Origin: Ascidia mentula
Taxonomy: Eukaryota; Chordata; Ascidiacea; Phlebobranchia; Ascidiidae
Reading direction: 5' to 3'
Length of the DNA stretch: 64,000 nucleotides
Assembly: GCA_947561715.1 (NCBI GenBank)
Contig: OX387203.1
Location: 19,778,001-19,842,000, forward strand
The position numbers were made by a program, and so were the translations under genes. The notes under the pieces are model-generated. The model saw only the letters and a program-made list of their open reading frames with translations. It did not search any database and was not told where the DNA came from. How positions within the stretch are numbered: position 1 is the first letter of the stretch; every line of letters begins with the position of its first letter. Positions 14,701-29,700 of the stretch are shown in pieces.

Positions 14701-17700
14701 TTCTCCCACCTTACTCAGTGCGTTCTCCTACCTCACTTAATTTATTCTCCCACCTCACTCAGTGTGTTCTCCCACCTCACTCAGTGCGTTCTTCCACCTC
14801 ACTCAGTGCGTTCTCCTACCTCACTTAATTCATTCTCCCACCTCACTCAGTATGTTCTCCCACCTCACTCAGTGCGTTCTTCCACCTCACTCAGTGCGTT
14901 CTCCTACCTCACTTAATTTATTCTCCCACCTCACTCTGTGCATTCTCCCACCCCACTCAGTGCGTTCTTCCACCTCAGTCAGTGAGTTCTCCCACCTTAC
15001 TCAGTGCGTTCTCCTACCTCACTTAATTTATTCTCCCACCTCACTCAGTGAGTTCTCCCACCTCACTCAGTACGTTCTTCCACCTCACTCAGTGCGTTCT
15101 CCTACCTCACTTAATTTATTCTCCCACCTCACTCTGTGCATTCTCCCACCCCACTCAGTGCGTTCTTCCACCTCAGTCAGTGAGTTCTCCCACCTCACTC
15201 AGTGCATGGGAGTTGATTTTGCAAGTGACCGTTCAACCAGAAAGGTTAAAGGAACTTGTTGCAAATGCTTACTAAAATCTAAAGTTGGCAGAATGTGGGT
15301 TCGATTCCCGCCATGGTCAAAGATAAGAAATTAAATCAGGGATTCTTATGTTAATAGGAGCGGTCCGTTACAAAGTTCAGGTGACGTCGTCAAGGGAACG
15401 TGACGTACCGACGGTAGGAGACGTCACATCATCCAGAGCTCTTGTGCGCCCCTTGCGCCCGGGTGGTTGGTACAATTTCACTGTGTATTCAATAGGAATG
15501 GAGGAGAGAGCGAATCTGGCTGGAAGTAAACCGCTTGTTGTTCAAACAAGTACGACTATTACGTCACAAACAACAACGCGATAGTTACAATACGGTTTTT
15601 TATAGACCCAAGATTTCCAGGAAGATTTGAAGTGGAAAATTTTACGATAAATTCTATAGGTTTTTGGTGGAGATCATCTTATGGTTTGTTAGAATGTTGA
15701 AAGTTTTATTCCCGGATTAAAAAAAAACCTTTAGGCGCTTCGAGGTATGACGTCACAATATCGTCCTCTGATGAAGGAGAAATTTTTTTTAATGAGGACG
15801 GAGGCAGGATCAAACGAATGTCCACTGTTTCCACTTCGTTGATTGTGACATCATTGAGATCGGGTACAGCTTATAACGTCACAATGCAAGTTGTAGGACA
15901 ACAAGAGGGGCGGACGAGCGAAAAAGAAATCGCCTTCACACAATCAACACGTAAGGAATAAGAAAATAATTTACAACAAAATGAACTTTTATTTGTTTTC
16001 AGTGCCAGATACCCCATCGTTACCATGGGCAACCGCTACAACAACTTCCACTATTCGTCTCGAGTGGAATGACGTCAGAGGTAATTCATGACGTTTTCAA
16101 ACGTTGACGATTAAAATACGGCAATTTTCCAGGTGCAACTTCCTATGACGTCATAATGAGGAGTACAGAATTGGAGGAGGATGTGATTACGTCGACTGTG
16201 ACGAACGACATTGAAGTCAGAAATTTGCGACCGGGGGGAGTGTATGATTTCTATGTTTACTCTGTTGGAAATGAGAGAAATGAGGTTAAAAGTGAAACGT
16301 TGAGTGTACAAACTGGTAAGGAGTCAAACCTGAGTTTATTTCGGATATGTTATTTGTTCATGTTTTTCAGTGACATCATCCCCGGACAACTTCAAGATAA
16401 CCAAGGTCATGACAAATTCCATGCTTCTTATGTGGGATGACGTACATGGTAGGTTAACAGCAAGCAAATGGATGTTTCAATTCTAAATTACTGTAACGCA
16501 GGAGCAACGTCGTACGAAGTCCGAATCACTCCATTGAATGGCCAACAACCAACCGGATACACTTTATTTGACGTGACGTCATACTTGGTGACATCACTTG
16601 ATCCTGGCACAGAATATACCTTCTCTGTGCGCTCGATCGGAAGAGACAACGTCACAGAAAGTGACGTAAGCCGGCTTGTTACCATGGCAACGCGTCAGTA
16701 CAATTTCCTATTATATTTGAACAAACATAATTAACACGTAATATATTAACAGTTCCGAAAACAGTAACTGACGTCACAGTAGATGACGTCACGGAGACAA
16801 ATGTAACATTAAGCTGGATACCTGCATCAGGTTAGCTCACACAAATAAAACTTCTTCGTTTGTTTCGTCACAATCTAAATTAACAGGCGCCCAAAGTTAC
16901 GTCGTCATGGTTACTAGTGATTTGACAAACGGTAGTCTCGAAGCAGTCGTTTCCACAGCAACAGTGTCCGCACTGAGGCCAGGAACGTGGCACGAGTTTC
17001 GAATTGAAAGTGTTGGTGTTAGAGGTACTCGAAATATCGACCAGGATGTGCGGATTAGGAAGCAAACAGGTGAATAACTGACATAAATATCACTTATTAC
17101 TCCCCTGCTGCTTACGTCACTAACCTGATATTTATGTTGGTCTTGTTTGCATGATTACGTTTTCTATTTATTGTATGGCGATAAGTGACAGACTGTATTG
17201 TCCAGGTATATTTAGTTTAGCGCTTACAAAAGGTTTATCCGATTCTTGTAACACTCAGTTAAATAATCCGATCGTCCACTAAAGTTTTTACCAAGAAATT
17301 AATTTCAGTTCCCAATCCACCGAACAGCATTAATGTTGACGAAGTTACAACAACCTCCATCTTTTTATCTTGGAGGAAAATTCATGGTCAGAAAAACTTT
17401 CTGCAATTTTTGTGATTGAAAACTAACAAATTCCAACTTAGGTGCGTCGTCATACAACGTCATCGTAAAGTCATTACTCAGTGACATAATTAGCACGTAT
17501 AATGTCCTGTCTTCGGAAACACCAAAGTATAAGATTACTGATTTGTCGCCTGGTACCAAGTATGTCGTCACAATTGTAACTATTGGGGAGGAAGGGCAAA
17601 TTAGTCAAAACAGTCGTGAGATTCATGAAGGAACGCGTGAGTTTTGTGAGTATTCTATTCATATGACACATTTTAATGAACTTGTTTGCATTTAAAAGGA

Positions 17701-20700
17701 CCGAATACCACTGAGGGAGTTGATGTACGTGAAGTCAGCACAAGGTCAGTCGCTTTGACGTGGAAAGCTGTCATTGGTATGAAAAATGTTGTAAAGTAAT
17801 TTTTTAAGCTTACATTAATACCTGCGCATTTTCAAAGGAGCCGAAAAGTACGAGGTATTTTACCGAGCCAATATCAGTTCGTCTGAGCGTCACGTGATTG
17901 AAAGCGTCACGCCGGAAGTTGATGTGATTGGTTTAGATCCAGGCACGTGGTATGAGTTTGTTGTATTTTCTGTTGGAATAAAAGACAGAAGAAACAACAA
18001 AGGAAGTGAAAAAATACAAATACAAACAGGTAAGTGTCCAACTTGTTGAAATAACAAACAAACACCAACAAAAAACTTCATCTTAGTACCAAGTGCTCCA
18101 CAAAATGTTACTATCACCAATGTTACTACGTCATCAATTACCGTTACTTGGAACGACGTCATTGGTAGGGCATTGTGTAAACGGCGGATGTAATATACGT
18201 CAATAGAAACATTTTGTAATGCAGGAACTGCTAAATACAAAGTTGAATATGGCACAACGGAAGATGACGTCACTAACATTATAGAGACGAATGTGACGTA
18301 CATAAAAGTGACGTCATTGTTGGGTGGTACGACGTATTGGTTTGTTGTGAAAAGTATTGGCGAGGAAAGTAGAATTAGCGAAGGGAGTGCTGAAGTTCGT
18401 GACGTAACAGGTTTGTATGACGTAACAATGCATTTTGATTGCGATTTCAAGTATTTTTGTTTTTATTCAGTTCCCTACAGACCAACACAGCCGAGGGTGG
18501 TAAACGTCACGACCAACCAAATTGTGTATGACTGGAGTGACGTCAAAGGTTGTGTTTCTCTTTATCTGTTTGTATTACTTTTCTGCTTATCTGTAAACTT
18601 TAGGGGCAACACTTTACGTAATTAGAGTGACGTCAAACAATGACGGGAAACTTGTGACAGAACTTCAAAATGTAGCCTCAGGAATTACAGTCGGAAATTT
18701 AACTTCTGGCGTGTTGTATGACGTCACAGTTTATTCCGTGGGAGTTTCTGATCGTTTAAATAGGTTGGGAAGTGATATTGTGACGCAACAAACAGGTTTG
18801 TTTTGAAGATATTTTGTTCTTCAGCTAATGACTAAAACTTGTTGGTAGTTCCATCCTTCCCTAAGAACTTCCAAATAACCGACGTCACAACAAATTCATT
18901 GATGATGTCCTGGGAGCCAGTTGTGGGAGCCGCGTCATACATGGTTACGTCGGCGACAGACGATAGTGACGTTGTTGTAGCCAATCCCATATTGACGACA
19001 AACCTTACATCACTTCTAGTTATGGACCTGGTTGCCGGAACTGAATACAGTTTCACCGTGAAGGCGGTTGGTCACAGCGATCTCACGAGTAGTGAAACTC
19101 ACGAAAATCGTGAGACGACGCGTAAGTTAAAAGTAAAATTTTGCTGTGACCTCTTTTTAACCCTCACACTCTTTAGTTCCTGTTGCTCCAGCCGTTGTGA
19201 ACGTAACTCGTGTTTCCACGACAACCATTACGCTAACCTGGATGGATGTCAAAGGTAACTGTTTACTGTATGACGTCATGCTTGATCTAAACCTCATATC
19301 GTAATAGGAGCAGCTGGATACGTCATAAAAACTCGTGCGTTACGTGCGTCCGGAGATGTTGATGACATCAAAACTGCCCATTCTGACGTAACAGTGAATA
19401 AATTACAACCGGGTTTGTTTTACAATTTTACAATTCATTCTCTTGGAACAAAAGATCGAATCAATCACCAGCAATATTTCATTGTGACGCAACAAACAAG
19501 TAAGAAAACAAACATTTCGAATATAAAACAACAATTAAGTAATTTTTTGCGCAGCTCCTCAAACACCGCAAAATTTTTCTGTCACTGATGTCACAACGAC
19601 GTCGGTGACAACCTCATGGGATGACGTCATCGGTACATTTATTGTTCGTTTATCTTTATTTCTTTTCACAAACTTTCCTTTCGCAATAGGAGCCAAAAGT
19701 TATGTTGTGGAAACAGTCGGTCCACGCGCTACTAACCCCATTATTACGTCACGAACTTCAGCTGTAATAGATGATTTGGAACCTGGTATCACGTATGGAT
19801 TCACAGTGAAAGCTGTCGGTCACGAAACGACTCTCACGAGCAATAAATCACATGAAGTGGAAGAACAGACAAGTAAATTGGTGTTTGATTGAAAACAATC
19901 TTTACATAAAGTGATTTTGCAGCTCCGTTGCCACCTGGCAGAATTCGACCTGGTTACGTCACTACCAATTCCATACAACTTCTGTGGGATGACGTCATAG
20001 GTGAGTGACGTAATAAATACGTAGTTAAAATATGACTGGTAATTTCTGGCAGGAGCTGAATATTTTGTGGTTAACGTCATCGGAAGTGACGGAGTCATTG
20101 TTAAAACTGAAACGTCACAATCAAACCGGATATCGATAGAAGACCTGGTTTCTGGCGACACCTACCGGTTTACTGTTGCAAGTGTGGGAAAATTTAATCG
20201 TGAAAACATCGACCCGGAAGTGATTGTTACGCAATCAACACGTAAGTTTTTCAAACTTTAAACGAAACAATGGATTAATATTAAACTCTACAGAACCCCA
20301 ACCCCCACGAAATATCAGAATCAATAACGTCACGTCCGGTTCACTGTTAATCTCATGGGATGAGTCAAATGGTATCAACTTGCTACGTCATGGTTTACGT
20401 GGTTTTCTAACAATGTACATTACAGGCGCGCTTTATTACGTCATAAACATGCAAACAAACGGAAGCAAATTTATTGAAGAATTGACAAGTGACAGAACAT
20501 TTCTTAGTTTGTTTAACTTAACATCGGGAATCGATTACATTTTCACGGTGAAAGCAGTCGGGCGACAACAACTCACAAGCGAGACATCACTCGAAGTTCG
20601 TGATTCAACTTGTAAGTCATGCAACCAGGGTTACCATGAGACAAAAAATTATTACTCAGATTTTTTGAAATTATTTCTGTCATTTGAGTTAGGAGGTAAT

Positions 20701-23700
20701 AATTAATTACGTCATTACGTACAAACATTAATTTTAACCATAACATGGGAGCTTAACAACATATATTGCAAAACAAGTAAACATGTGTTTTTTGAGAGTC
20801 TGCTGCGAAAAATCTTAGAAATAATTGCAATATCGCACAGATATAACTTTCATGACGTCGTATTCACGTTTTTTTTCAGTACCAACTTCGCCGACTGAGG
20901 TTAGGATAATTAACGTTGAATCAACTTCTTTATCGCTTGCTTGGAGTCCTGTCAGAGGTAAGCCAAGGTAAATAGAGGAAATGATTTTCATAAACTCCGT
21001 GGTTTCAGGGGCTGTCGGCTATCAAATCACTCTCTCCCGACCACAAGGGGAAATATTCTACTTTAATACTGACGTCAACAACGCTACTGTTTCTAACTTG
21101 ACCCCGGGTGACGATTACATTTTACAAATCGTTGCAATAGGGACTAGAGGAAGACATAGTGACGTAACAAGCGCACAAGTTAAACAACAAACAGGTATTA
21201 ATACAATTATTAAGCAACAATTAGGCATGACATATTCGCCGTTTTTTCCAGCTCCAACATATCCTGATTATTTTATTGTCAATGACGTCACAGCTTCGTC
21301 ACTGCGACTGACTTGGGTCGAATCTAACGGTTTGTGAAGATTCATCAATCTGAATGGTTTTCTATCAATTTTTTATATTTTCTGAGCAGGCGCAGTTGCT
21401 TATTACATCAAAAGTTATGACGAAGATGATAGTGTAAACGTTTCCAGAACGAATATGACGTCATTATTGTTAAGCAACCTCCCTTCTGGAACGACATACA
21501 ACTTCACACTCACACCGATTGGTAGAAATGAATTAATTGGGGTGACGTCACCAGAAATACAGGAGACGACTCGTGAGTGACTCAAATGTTGAAGCAAAAT
21601 TATGTTTATAAGTTGTATTTTGCAGTACCATCCAGCCCAAATAAGTTGGTGGCTGTTGACGTCACAACGGCATCAGTGACGTTGCAATGGGAAGATGTAA
21701 AAGGAAGTGTTGGTTATATTGTTGAGGAAAGAGAAAGGCTTTTCAATGTTTCTGACACAAGGTTTGAAGTATCCGGTTTAGAGTCGGGTAATTGGTATCG
21801 ATTCCTCGTCTATTCGTTCGGCGTCGGTGGAAGAATTAATCCGAATCCAAGTAAAGAAGTTCGAAAACAGACAGGTACCATTGTTATAATAAAGCACTTA
21901 AACCACTTGACGTTACGTCATTTCCTCTACAAGTGCCCTCCCCCCCGACCGGAATCAACGTCACGCAAGTCAACGTCACATCCGTCACCATTGAATGGAA
22001 GCACGTGATTGGTCAGTTTCTTAGGTTCAGATTTTATAAATTGTTTCAATCCATTCGTTTATTTTAAATCCCCGTTTGCTACAAAAACAAATTTATTTCC
22101 GCCACAAAATCTTTTTTCACGTAAAGCTTGTATGTTTCCACGTGTAAAATCATATCAGTGCAGCTTGAGGCTGAGTCTGGTCTGGTTGGTTAACTGTCCA
22201 AACACAAGCAGTTGTTTCACCACAATGTTCTCCACTGTTTGTACCGAACGACATTTACTGCGTAATTTCGTGTGGAATTTGTGTGTGGATTTTCAACCTC
22301 GGCTGCCAGTTGCACTGATGAGATGTGAAATACTGCACAAACCTCACTGATCATTTACTCCAAAGATATTTAAGCAATACCGTAAACGGAACTTGGCGAT
22401 AAAAATGTTTAATAGTGTTATCTTTTCGCAGGGGCACAAAACTATCAAGTGCAAATCTCAACCGATGACGTCAGTGATGCTTACGTATTAACAGAGGCGA
22501 ATTTTATAACTGTTCTATCGTTAAAACCGGGCACGACCTATGATTTCTATGTGAGAACATTGGGCGAGGAAGGGCAGTCAAGCGTGAAGAGTCACGTGGT
22601 TCGTGAGACGACGAGTGAGTGACCGAGAGACGGTGGAATCTCAACATATTAACCATTATTTATTTGCTCTACTAAACATTATTATGACGTAAATTTGACA
22701 TGACGTTGCATGTACTTGCATGTTGGTTTGATCGGTGACGCCATAAGGTGAATAAACAATTTCATGCACGTGGTGTATTGTGACGAAACGATTTTGTTTT
22801 CGTAAAAACACTGTCTTAGGAATTTTTTCTTTTGTAAGTAAAAATTTCTCTGGGAATTTTTGCTGAAACAAAAATAACACTAATTAGACAAAGCAATCGC
22901 GGGATGCGTGCTTGTTACGTCATAGAGGAATAAGTAACTACTTGTTTCTACATATTGGAGACACTAACGTGTAGGTTGTTGACAAGGTAAGTTTGTTGTG
23001 TGGTTCTTGGTGATGTTTCATTTTAATATTCCAAGGAAACACAAAAAAATCAGACAAGATTTTTAATTATATTTTCAAATGTTGCAAAAAAAGTGCAGCG
23101 GTTCCAACCCCAAAAAAGTGTAGCAGGTTCCGCCCCCCCAAATGTGCAGCGGGTACCGCCCCCAAAAAGTGTAGCCGGTTCCGCCCCCCAAATGTGCAGC
23201 GGGTACCGCCCCAAAAAGTGCAGCAGGTTCCGCCCCCCCAAATGTGCAGCGGGTTCCGCCCCCCAAATGTGCAGCGGGTTTTGCCCCCAAAAAGTGTAGC
23301 GGGTTCCGCCCCCAAAGAGCGCAGTGGCTTCCGCCCCCCCCCAAAAAAACATGCAGCAGGTTCCGCCCCCACAAAAGTGCAGCAGGTTCCGCTCCCCAAA
23401 TGTGCAGCAGGTTCCGCCCCCCAAATGTATAGCGAGTACCGCCCCCAAAGAGCGCAGTGGCTTCCGCCCCTCCCCCCAAAAAAACATGCAGCAGGTTCCG
23501 CCCCCACAAAAGTGCAGCAGGTTCCGCCCCCAAAATGTGCAGCAGGTTCCGCCCCCCAAATGTGTAGCGAGTACCGCCCCCAAAGAGCGCAGTGGCTTCC
23601 GCCCCCCCCAAAAAAAAACATGCAGCAGGTTCCGCCCCCAAAAAGTGCAGCAGGTTCCGCCCCCCAAATGTGTAGCGAGTACCCCCCCCAAAGAGCGCAG

Positions 23701-26700
23701 TGGCTTCCGCCCCCCCCCAAAAAAAAGACATGCAGCAGGTTCCGCCCCCACAAAAGTGCAGCAGGTTCCGCCCCCACAAAAGTGGAGCAGGTTCCGCCCC
23801 CCAAATTTGCAGCGGGTTCCGCCCCCCAAATGTGCAGCGGGTTCCGCCCCCAAAAAGTGCAGCGGGTCCAACCCCCACAAACTGTAGCGAGTACCGCCCC
23901 CAAAGAGCGCAGTGGCTTCCGCCCCCCCCCCAAAAAAAAATGTAGCGGGTTCTGCCCCTAAAAAGCGCAGTGGGTTCCCCCCCCCAAAGTGCAGCCGGTT
24001 CCGCCCCCCAAAAGTGCAGCGGGTTCTGTCCCTCCCCCAAAAAAATGCTGCGGGTTCCGCCCCCTCCCACCCCCCAAAAGTGCAGCGGGCCCAACCCAAC
24101 ACGTACAGCCTCCAGCAGACACACATGAGTAGTTTAAATCCTAACCCCTGGCTAAAAAGTTTGTTTCAAGCAGGTTCGTTTGTAAACACGGTCAATATCG
24201 CACGGTGATATTTTCTGGCTTTTTAGCCATAAATGCGGTCGGGAAACCCCCTGTTGAGGTTTTTTACCATATATATTTTTTCAGCTCCTTTATTTCCGCC
24301 CACAATCAACGTCACTTCCGTTAGTCTGCAATCCGCGATTTTTAAGTGGGAAGAACAGAAAGGTTTGGAGAACATTAAACATCTATACTTCATGTAGTAA
24401 CCTTGTTACGTCACTAGGCGCAGTGTCCTACGTCATGTTTATCGAAAGTAGGGAGGGGTTGTACAAAAGTGTTGACGTAAAACAAACGCAAGTTGAAATT
24501 CTGGAACTATCACCAGGAACATGGTATGACGTAACAATTACATCTGTGGGAGTAAATATGAAACCGAATCCTTCAAGAAGCGAAATTGTTTCGTTCCAAA
24601 CCGGTAAAAAGTTTGTTGATTCTAAGTTCTGTTAAATTTGATCTGAAAATACACTTTCTAGACGTCGTAGAACCGAGGAATGTTTCAATTTCTCAAACAA
24701 CTAATTCTAGTTTTATTGTGACGTGGGAGGAAATAACAGGTAACAATTAATCTGACGTGTTTCGAGACTAAAGACGTTGCCAAAAAAAGTCAACAAAACT
24801 CATTAACGCTAAGTCAGAAAAATATTCATTAAAAAGTGTTATGACGTAACGCAAATTTCCAACCCAAAGGAGCATCCGAATATGAGGTCATAGTGACGTC
24901 ACAAACTGCCCAGTCACTCCCGTTGATAATCCAGACGACCGACATATTTGCGGTTGTTAAGGATTTAGAAGCAGGAACAACGTATGACGTCATTTTGACA
25001 ACGGTTAGTGAGTCGGATGAGCGAAGCATTCCAAGTGACGTCATAAGTGAAGCAACGCGTAAGTAATCATAAATTCTCACAAAGATTGTCAAAACTAACA
25101 ATTGCTCATTTCAGTTCCACAAACTCCAACTTTCGCAAATCCTGTTGACGTCACAGAGAACTACGTCACGCTTGAATGGGAAGAAAGAAAAGGTTTATTT
25201 ATTCTCGAATAATAGTTTTTACGAATAGTAGTGCTTATTTGCAGGAGCTGAATCTTATAGGGTTGAAGTGGTCGGTAAAAACGATACCAGCCACCGAATA
25301 TCTTCGATTAATCGAACTATTATCGATAATTTATCACCTGGTTCTTTATATCGCTTCCGAATATTTTCAATCGATTACAAGGATCGTGAAAGTGAAAGTG
25401 GAAGTTCGTTTGTTACGCAACAAACAAGTAAACACGTAATTGGACAAACTCAACAATAGCTTATTTAACACCAAATCCTTTCTTTCAGAAACTGAAGCTC
25501 CGCAAAATGTTTCCACTTTATTCGTTACAACGAATTCGATTTTCGTGTCGTGGAATATAGTTTACGGTGAGTTGCGAAAACGGGAATCTCCCTGTTTCAA
25601 TGATATTAACGAACAGTTTTTCGAAGGCGCGACGAAATACAAGCTAAGTTTTTCAAACTCACCCGACGACCTCACCTCCCATATCCTGGTAAACGTGACG
25701 TCATACAACTTGACGTCACTCGATGCTGGTAGCGAGTATTACATAACGGTAAAATCTATTGGGTTGTACTCTGGTTTGGAAAGTGATGAAAGCAATCGAA
25801 TATCAGTGGCAACATGTGAGTTATGTCAACTTTAATATAAAACTGATCTGCAACCATTTGTGTCGGATTTCAGTACCGGAAGTTGTTTCAAGTTTTGTCT
25901 TAACGGAAGTGACGACTACAAGCATCACAGTCGCGTGGCAACCAGCTAATGGTAGGAGATTTTGTTCAGTTACGTCATTCATGTTTTTTTTGTAACGTTT
26001 CCTAGTTTGAATTATCATTTTGATTGCAGTTGTACGTGAAACGTTAAATTCCGTAAATAACAATCTGTTTATTCTTCCCCGTTTGTTTCGTCACAGGTGC
26101 GAAGTTCTACAAACTATTATTTACATCAACACAAACCAACACAAGTGGAAACGTCAAAACATCGACAACGTCAGCCACTGCGGCTGCTTTGAGGCCAGGA
26201 AGTTGGTACAAGATCCGTGTGATTTCTATGGGAGACTTGCAGGTAGAGAATTCTGCTTCTGAAGTTTCCATGGAAACGCAAACAGGTTTGGAAACGAGTT
26301 TATTTATTTCCAAGTTAAGTTTAATTTACGCCGTTGCTATGTTACAGTTCCCCTGGCAACAAGCAAGGTCGAAGTGTCACAGATAAACACGCGTTCACTT
26401 CATATCACATGGAATCATGTGAATGGTGAGATCACGAACCAAAGTGTTTATGTTGTTTAAAATCACGTGTCGATGATTGTTCGTGAAAGCTTTGTGATAA
26501 ACCTGTTAATCACGTCGTGATGTGAAATCGATTTTCTTGAAGGGGCGAAAATCTACATCGTCAGGTACTTTCCCGCAACTGATAACACCACGATACATTC
26601 ACAAACAACAAACAGAACGTCATCAACATTAAGTTCCCTGGTCCCCGGGACAACTTATGTCATCACAGTGACGTCAATCAACTTCGAAGATCGTTACAGC

Positions 26701-29700
26701 GCCGCAAGTGTTGAAATTCGAGAAACTACCCGTAAGCAAATGATTATTCGAAACCTTTACTTGATTTAAATTTTAATTTTCCAAACAGGACCGGCGGTCA
26801 CGTCCGGACTAACTTCCGATGACGTAACAACTACGTCAGTTTCGTTGTTGTGGCAACCCGTGCAAGGTTTGTTTGCATTGCTGATTAGTTGTGAGAAATG
26901 TTATTTTACTTTTGCTTTACAGGCGCCGAAAAATACGAGGTATTTTACCGAGCTAATAGCAGTTCGTCTAAGCGTCACGTGATTGAAAGCGTCACACCGG
27001 AAGTTGATGTGATTGGTTTATATCCAGGCACGTGGTATGAGTTTGTTGTATTTTCTGTTGGAATAAAAGACAGAAGAAACAACAAAGGAAGTGAAAAAAT
27101 ACAAATACAAACAGGTAAGTGTCCAACTTGTTGAAATAACAAACAAACACCAACAAAAAACTTCATCTTAGTACCAAGTGCTCCACAAAATGTTACTATC
27201 ACCAATGTTACTTCGTCATCAATTACCGTTACTTGGAATGACGTCATTGGTAGGGCATTGTGTAAACGGCGGATGTAATATACTTCAACAAAAAAACGTT
27301 TTGTAATGCAGGAACTGCTAAATACAAAGTTGAATATGGCACAACGGAAGATGACGTCACTAACATTATAGAGACGAATGTGACGTACATAAAAGTGACG
27401 TCATTGTTGGGTGGTACGACGTATTGGTTTGTTGTGAAGAGTATTGGTGAGGAAAGTAGAATTAGCGAAGAGAGTTCCGAAGTTCGTGACGTAACAGGTT
27501 TGTATGACGTCATATTACCAACTGAGATGTTTTCGAATTTAAAGAAAAAAATAAATTTTCTGAAGTTTAAACTTTTGTTCTTTCTGAAAAAACAATTTGA
27601 TTGTTGGCTTTAGTTCCGGAGTTGCCATACATCCTTACAAAACTTGACATTTCGTCATCTACGTCTGACATAGATTGGAATGACGTAAAAGGTAACTGAC
27701 GTAACAAGTAATCTCTCGATGTTAACTGGTCAATATTTATAGGAGCGATAAATTACATTGTGTTCATCAAACTCCGCGGGAGCAACATTAGTTCATCCAT
27801 AGTTGTGACCGAATCATCAGCTATTTTGCAAAATCTTTTACCCGGCAACTGGTATGACGTCGGCGTGACGTCAGTTGGGATAGAAAATCGCAAAAACCCT
27901 GGAAGAAGCAAAGTTTTAAGTTTTCAAACAGGTAATTTGAGTTATTCTATGAGGTTTCGCAAAAACAAAAATTGCGTTGTTTCAGTGCCTTTGCCCCCTA
28001 GTGACGTCATAGTTGATGAAATCACAAACTCTAGTTTCAGAACAACCTGGAGTAAAGCTAAAGGTGACATTCAAATTTTTATGATTTTACCAATTTGAAC
28101 AAAAATTATGCGTTTCGTAGGTGCTGCAAATTATTCTGTTACCATTACCTCTCCAAATAAAAACTTCACGTTATTCTTTAACGTGACGTCACAAACGACC
28201 AGAATGCATGTGAATGAATTGACGTCAGCAACACAATATAACGTTAGTATTGCTTCAATCAGTGAAGAGAGTAAGAAAAGTCAATCAAATCCATCCACCC
28301 GTGTGTTAACATGTAAGAAAACTTCTGTAATGTTTGTAAAGGCGTTTCATATTTCTTTATTGTTTCTAAAGTGGCGGATAATCCAAAAAGGCTTTTGGTT
28401 GTTGACGTCACAAACACAAGTGTTAAGATAAAATGGGGTAAAGTGCGAGGTATGGAGGCGGCTACAAGCATTGTAGTAAATTATATCAGAAACATATTTA
28501 TATTTATTTGCAGGAGCTGAATCTTATAGGGTTGAAGTGGTCGGTAAAAACGATACCAGCCACCGAATATCTTCGATTAATCGAACTATTATCGATAATT
28601 TATCACCTGGTTCTTTATATCGCTTCCGAATATTTTCAATCGATTACAAGGATCGTGAAAGTGAAAGTGGAAGTTCGTTTGTTACACAACAAACAAGTAA
28701 ACACGTAATTGGACAAACTCAACAATAGCTTATTTAACACCAAATCCTTTCTTTCAGAAACTGAAGCTCCGCAAAATGTTTCCACTTTATTCGTTACAAC
28801 GAATTCGATTTTCGTGTCGTGGAATATAGTTTACGGTGAGTTGCGAAAACGGGAATCTCCCTGTTTCATTGATATTAACGAACAGTTTTTCGAAGGCGCG
28901 ACGAAATACAAGCTAAGTTTTTCAAACTCACCCGACGACCTCACCTCCCATATCCTGGTAAACGTGACGTCATACAACTTGACGTCACTCGATGCTGGTA
29001 GCGAGTATTACATAACGGTAAAATCTATTGGGTTTTACTCTGGTTTGGAAAGTGATGAAAGCAATCGAATATCAGTGGCAACATGTGAGTTATGTCAACT
29101 TTAATATAAAACTGATCTACAACCATTTGTGTCGGATTTCAGTACCGGAAGTTGTTTCAAGTTTTGTCTTGACGGAAGTGACGACTACAAGCATCACAGT
29201 CGCGTGGCAACCAGCTAATGGTAGGAGATTTTGTTCAGTTACGTCATTCATGTTTTTTTTGTAACGTTTCCTAGTTTGAATTATCATTTTGATTGCAGTT
29301 GTACGTGAAACGTTAAATTCCGTAAATAACAATCTGTTTATTCTTCCCCGTTTGTTTCGTCACAGGTGCGAAGTTCTACAAACTATTATTTACATCAACA
29401 CAAACCAACACAAGTGGAAACGTCAAAACATCGACAACGTCAGCCACTGCGGCTGCTTTGAGGCCAGGAAGTTGGTACAAGATCCGTGTGATTTCTATGG
29501 GAGACTTGCAGGTAGAGAATTCTGCTTCTGAAGTTTCCATGGAAACGCAAACAGGTTTGGAAACGAGTTTATTTATTTCCAAGTTAAGTTTAATTTACGC
29601 CGTTGCTATGTTACAGTTCCCCTGGCAACAAGCAAGGTCGAAGTGTCACAGATAAACACGCGTTCACTTCATATCACATGGAATCATGTGAATGGTGAGA

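Noticed and set aside
15230..15312. tRNA gene
   Set aside because: Only a B-box-like element is visible; no acceptor or anticodon stem forms.
14762..15334. 190-codon frame rich in Ser, Leu and His
   Set aside because: It is an artefact of the 22-bp repeat in the FN3-16 intron.
23050..24126. Minus-strand frames of 288-358 codons rich in Gly and Cys
   Set aside because: They are produced by a GC-rich minisatellite in an intron; three frames are open at once and none has a domain.
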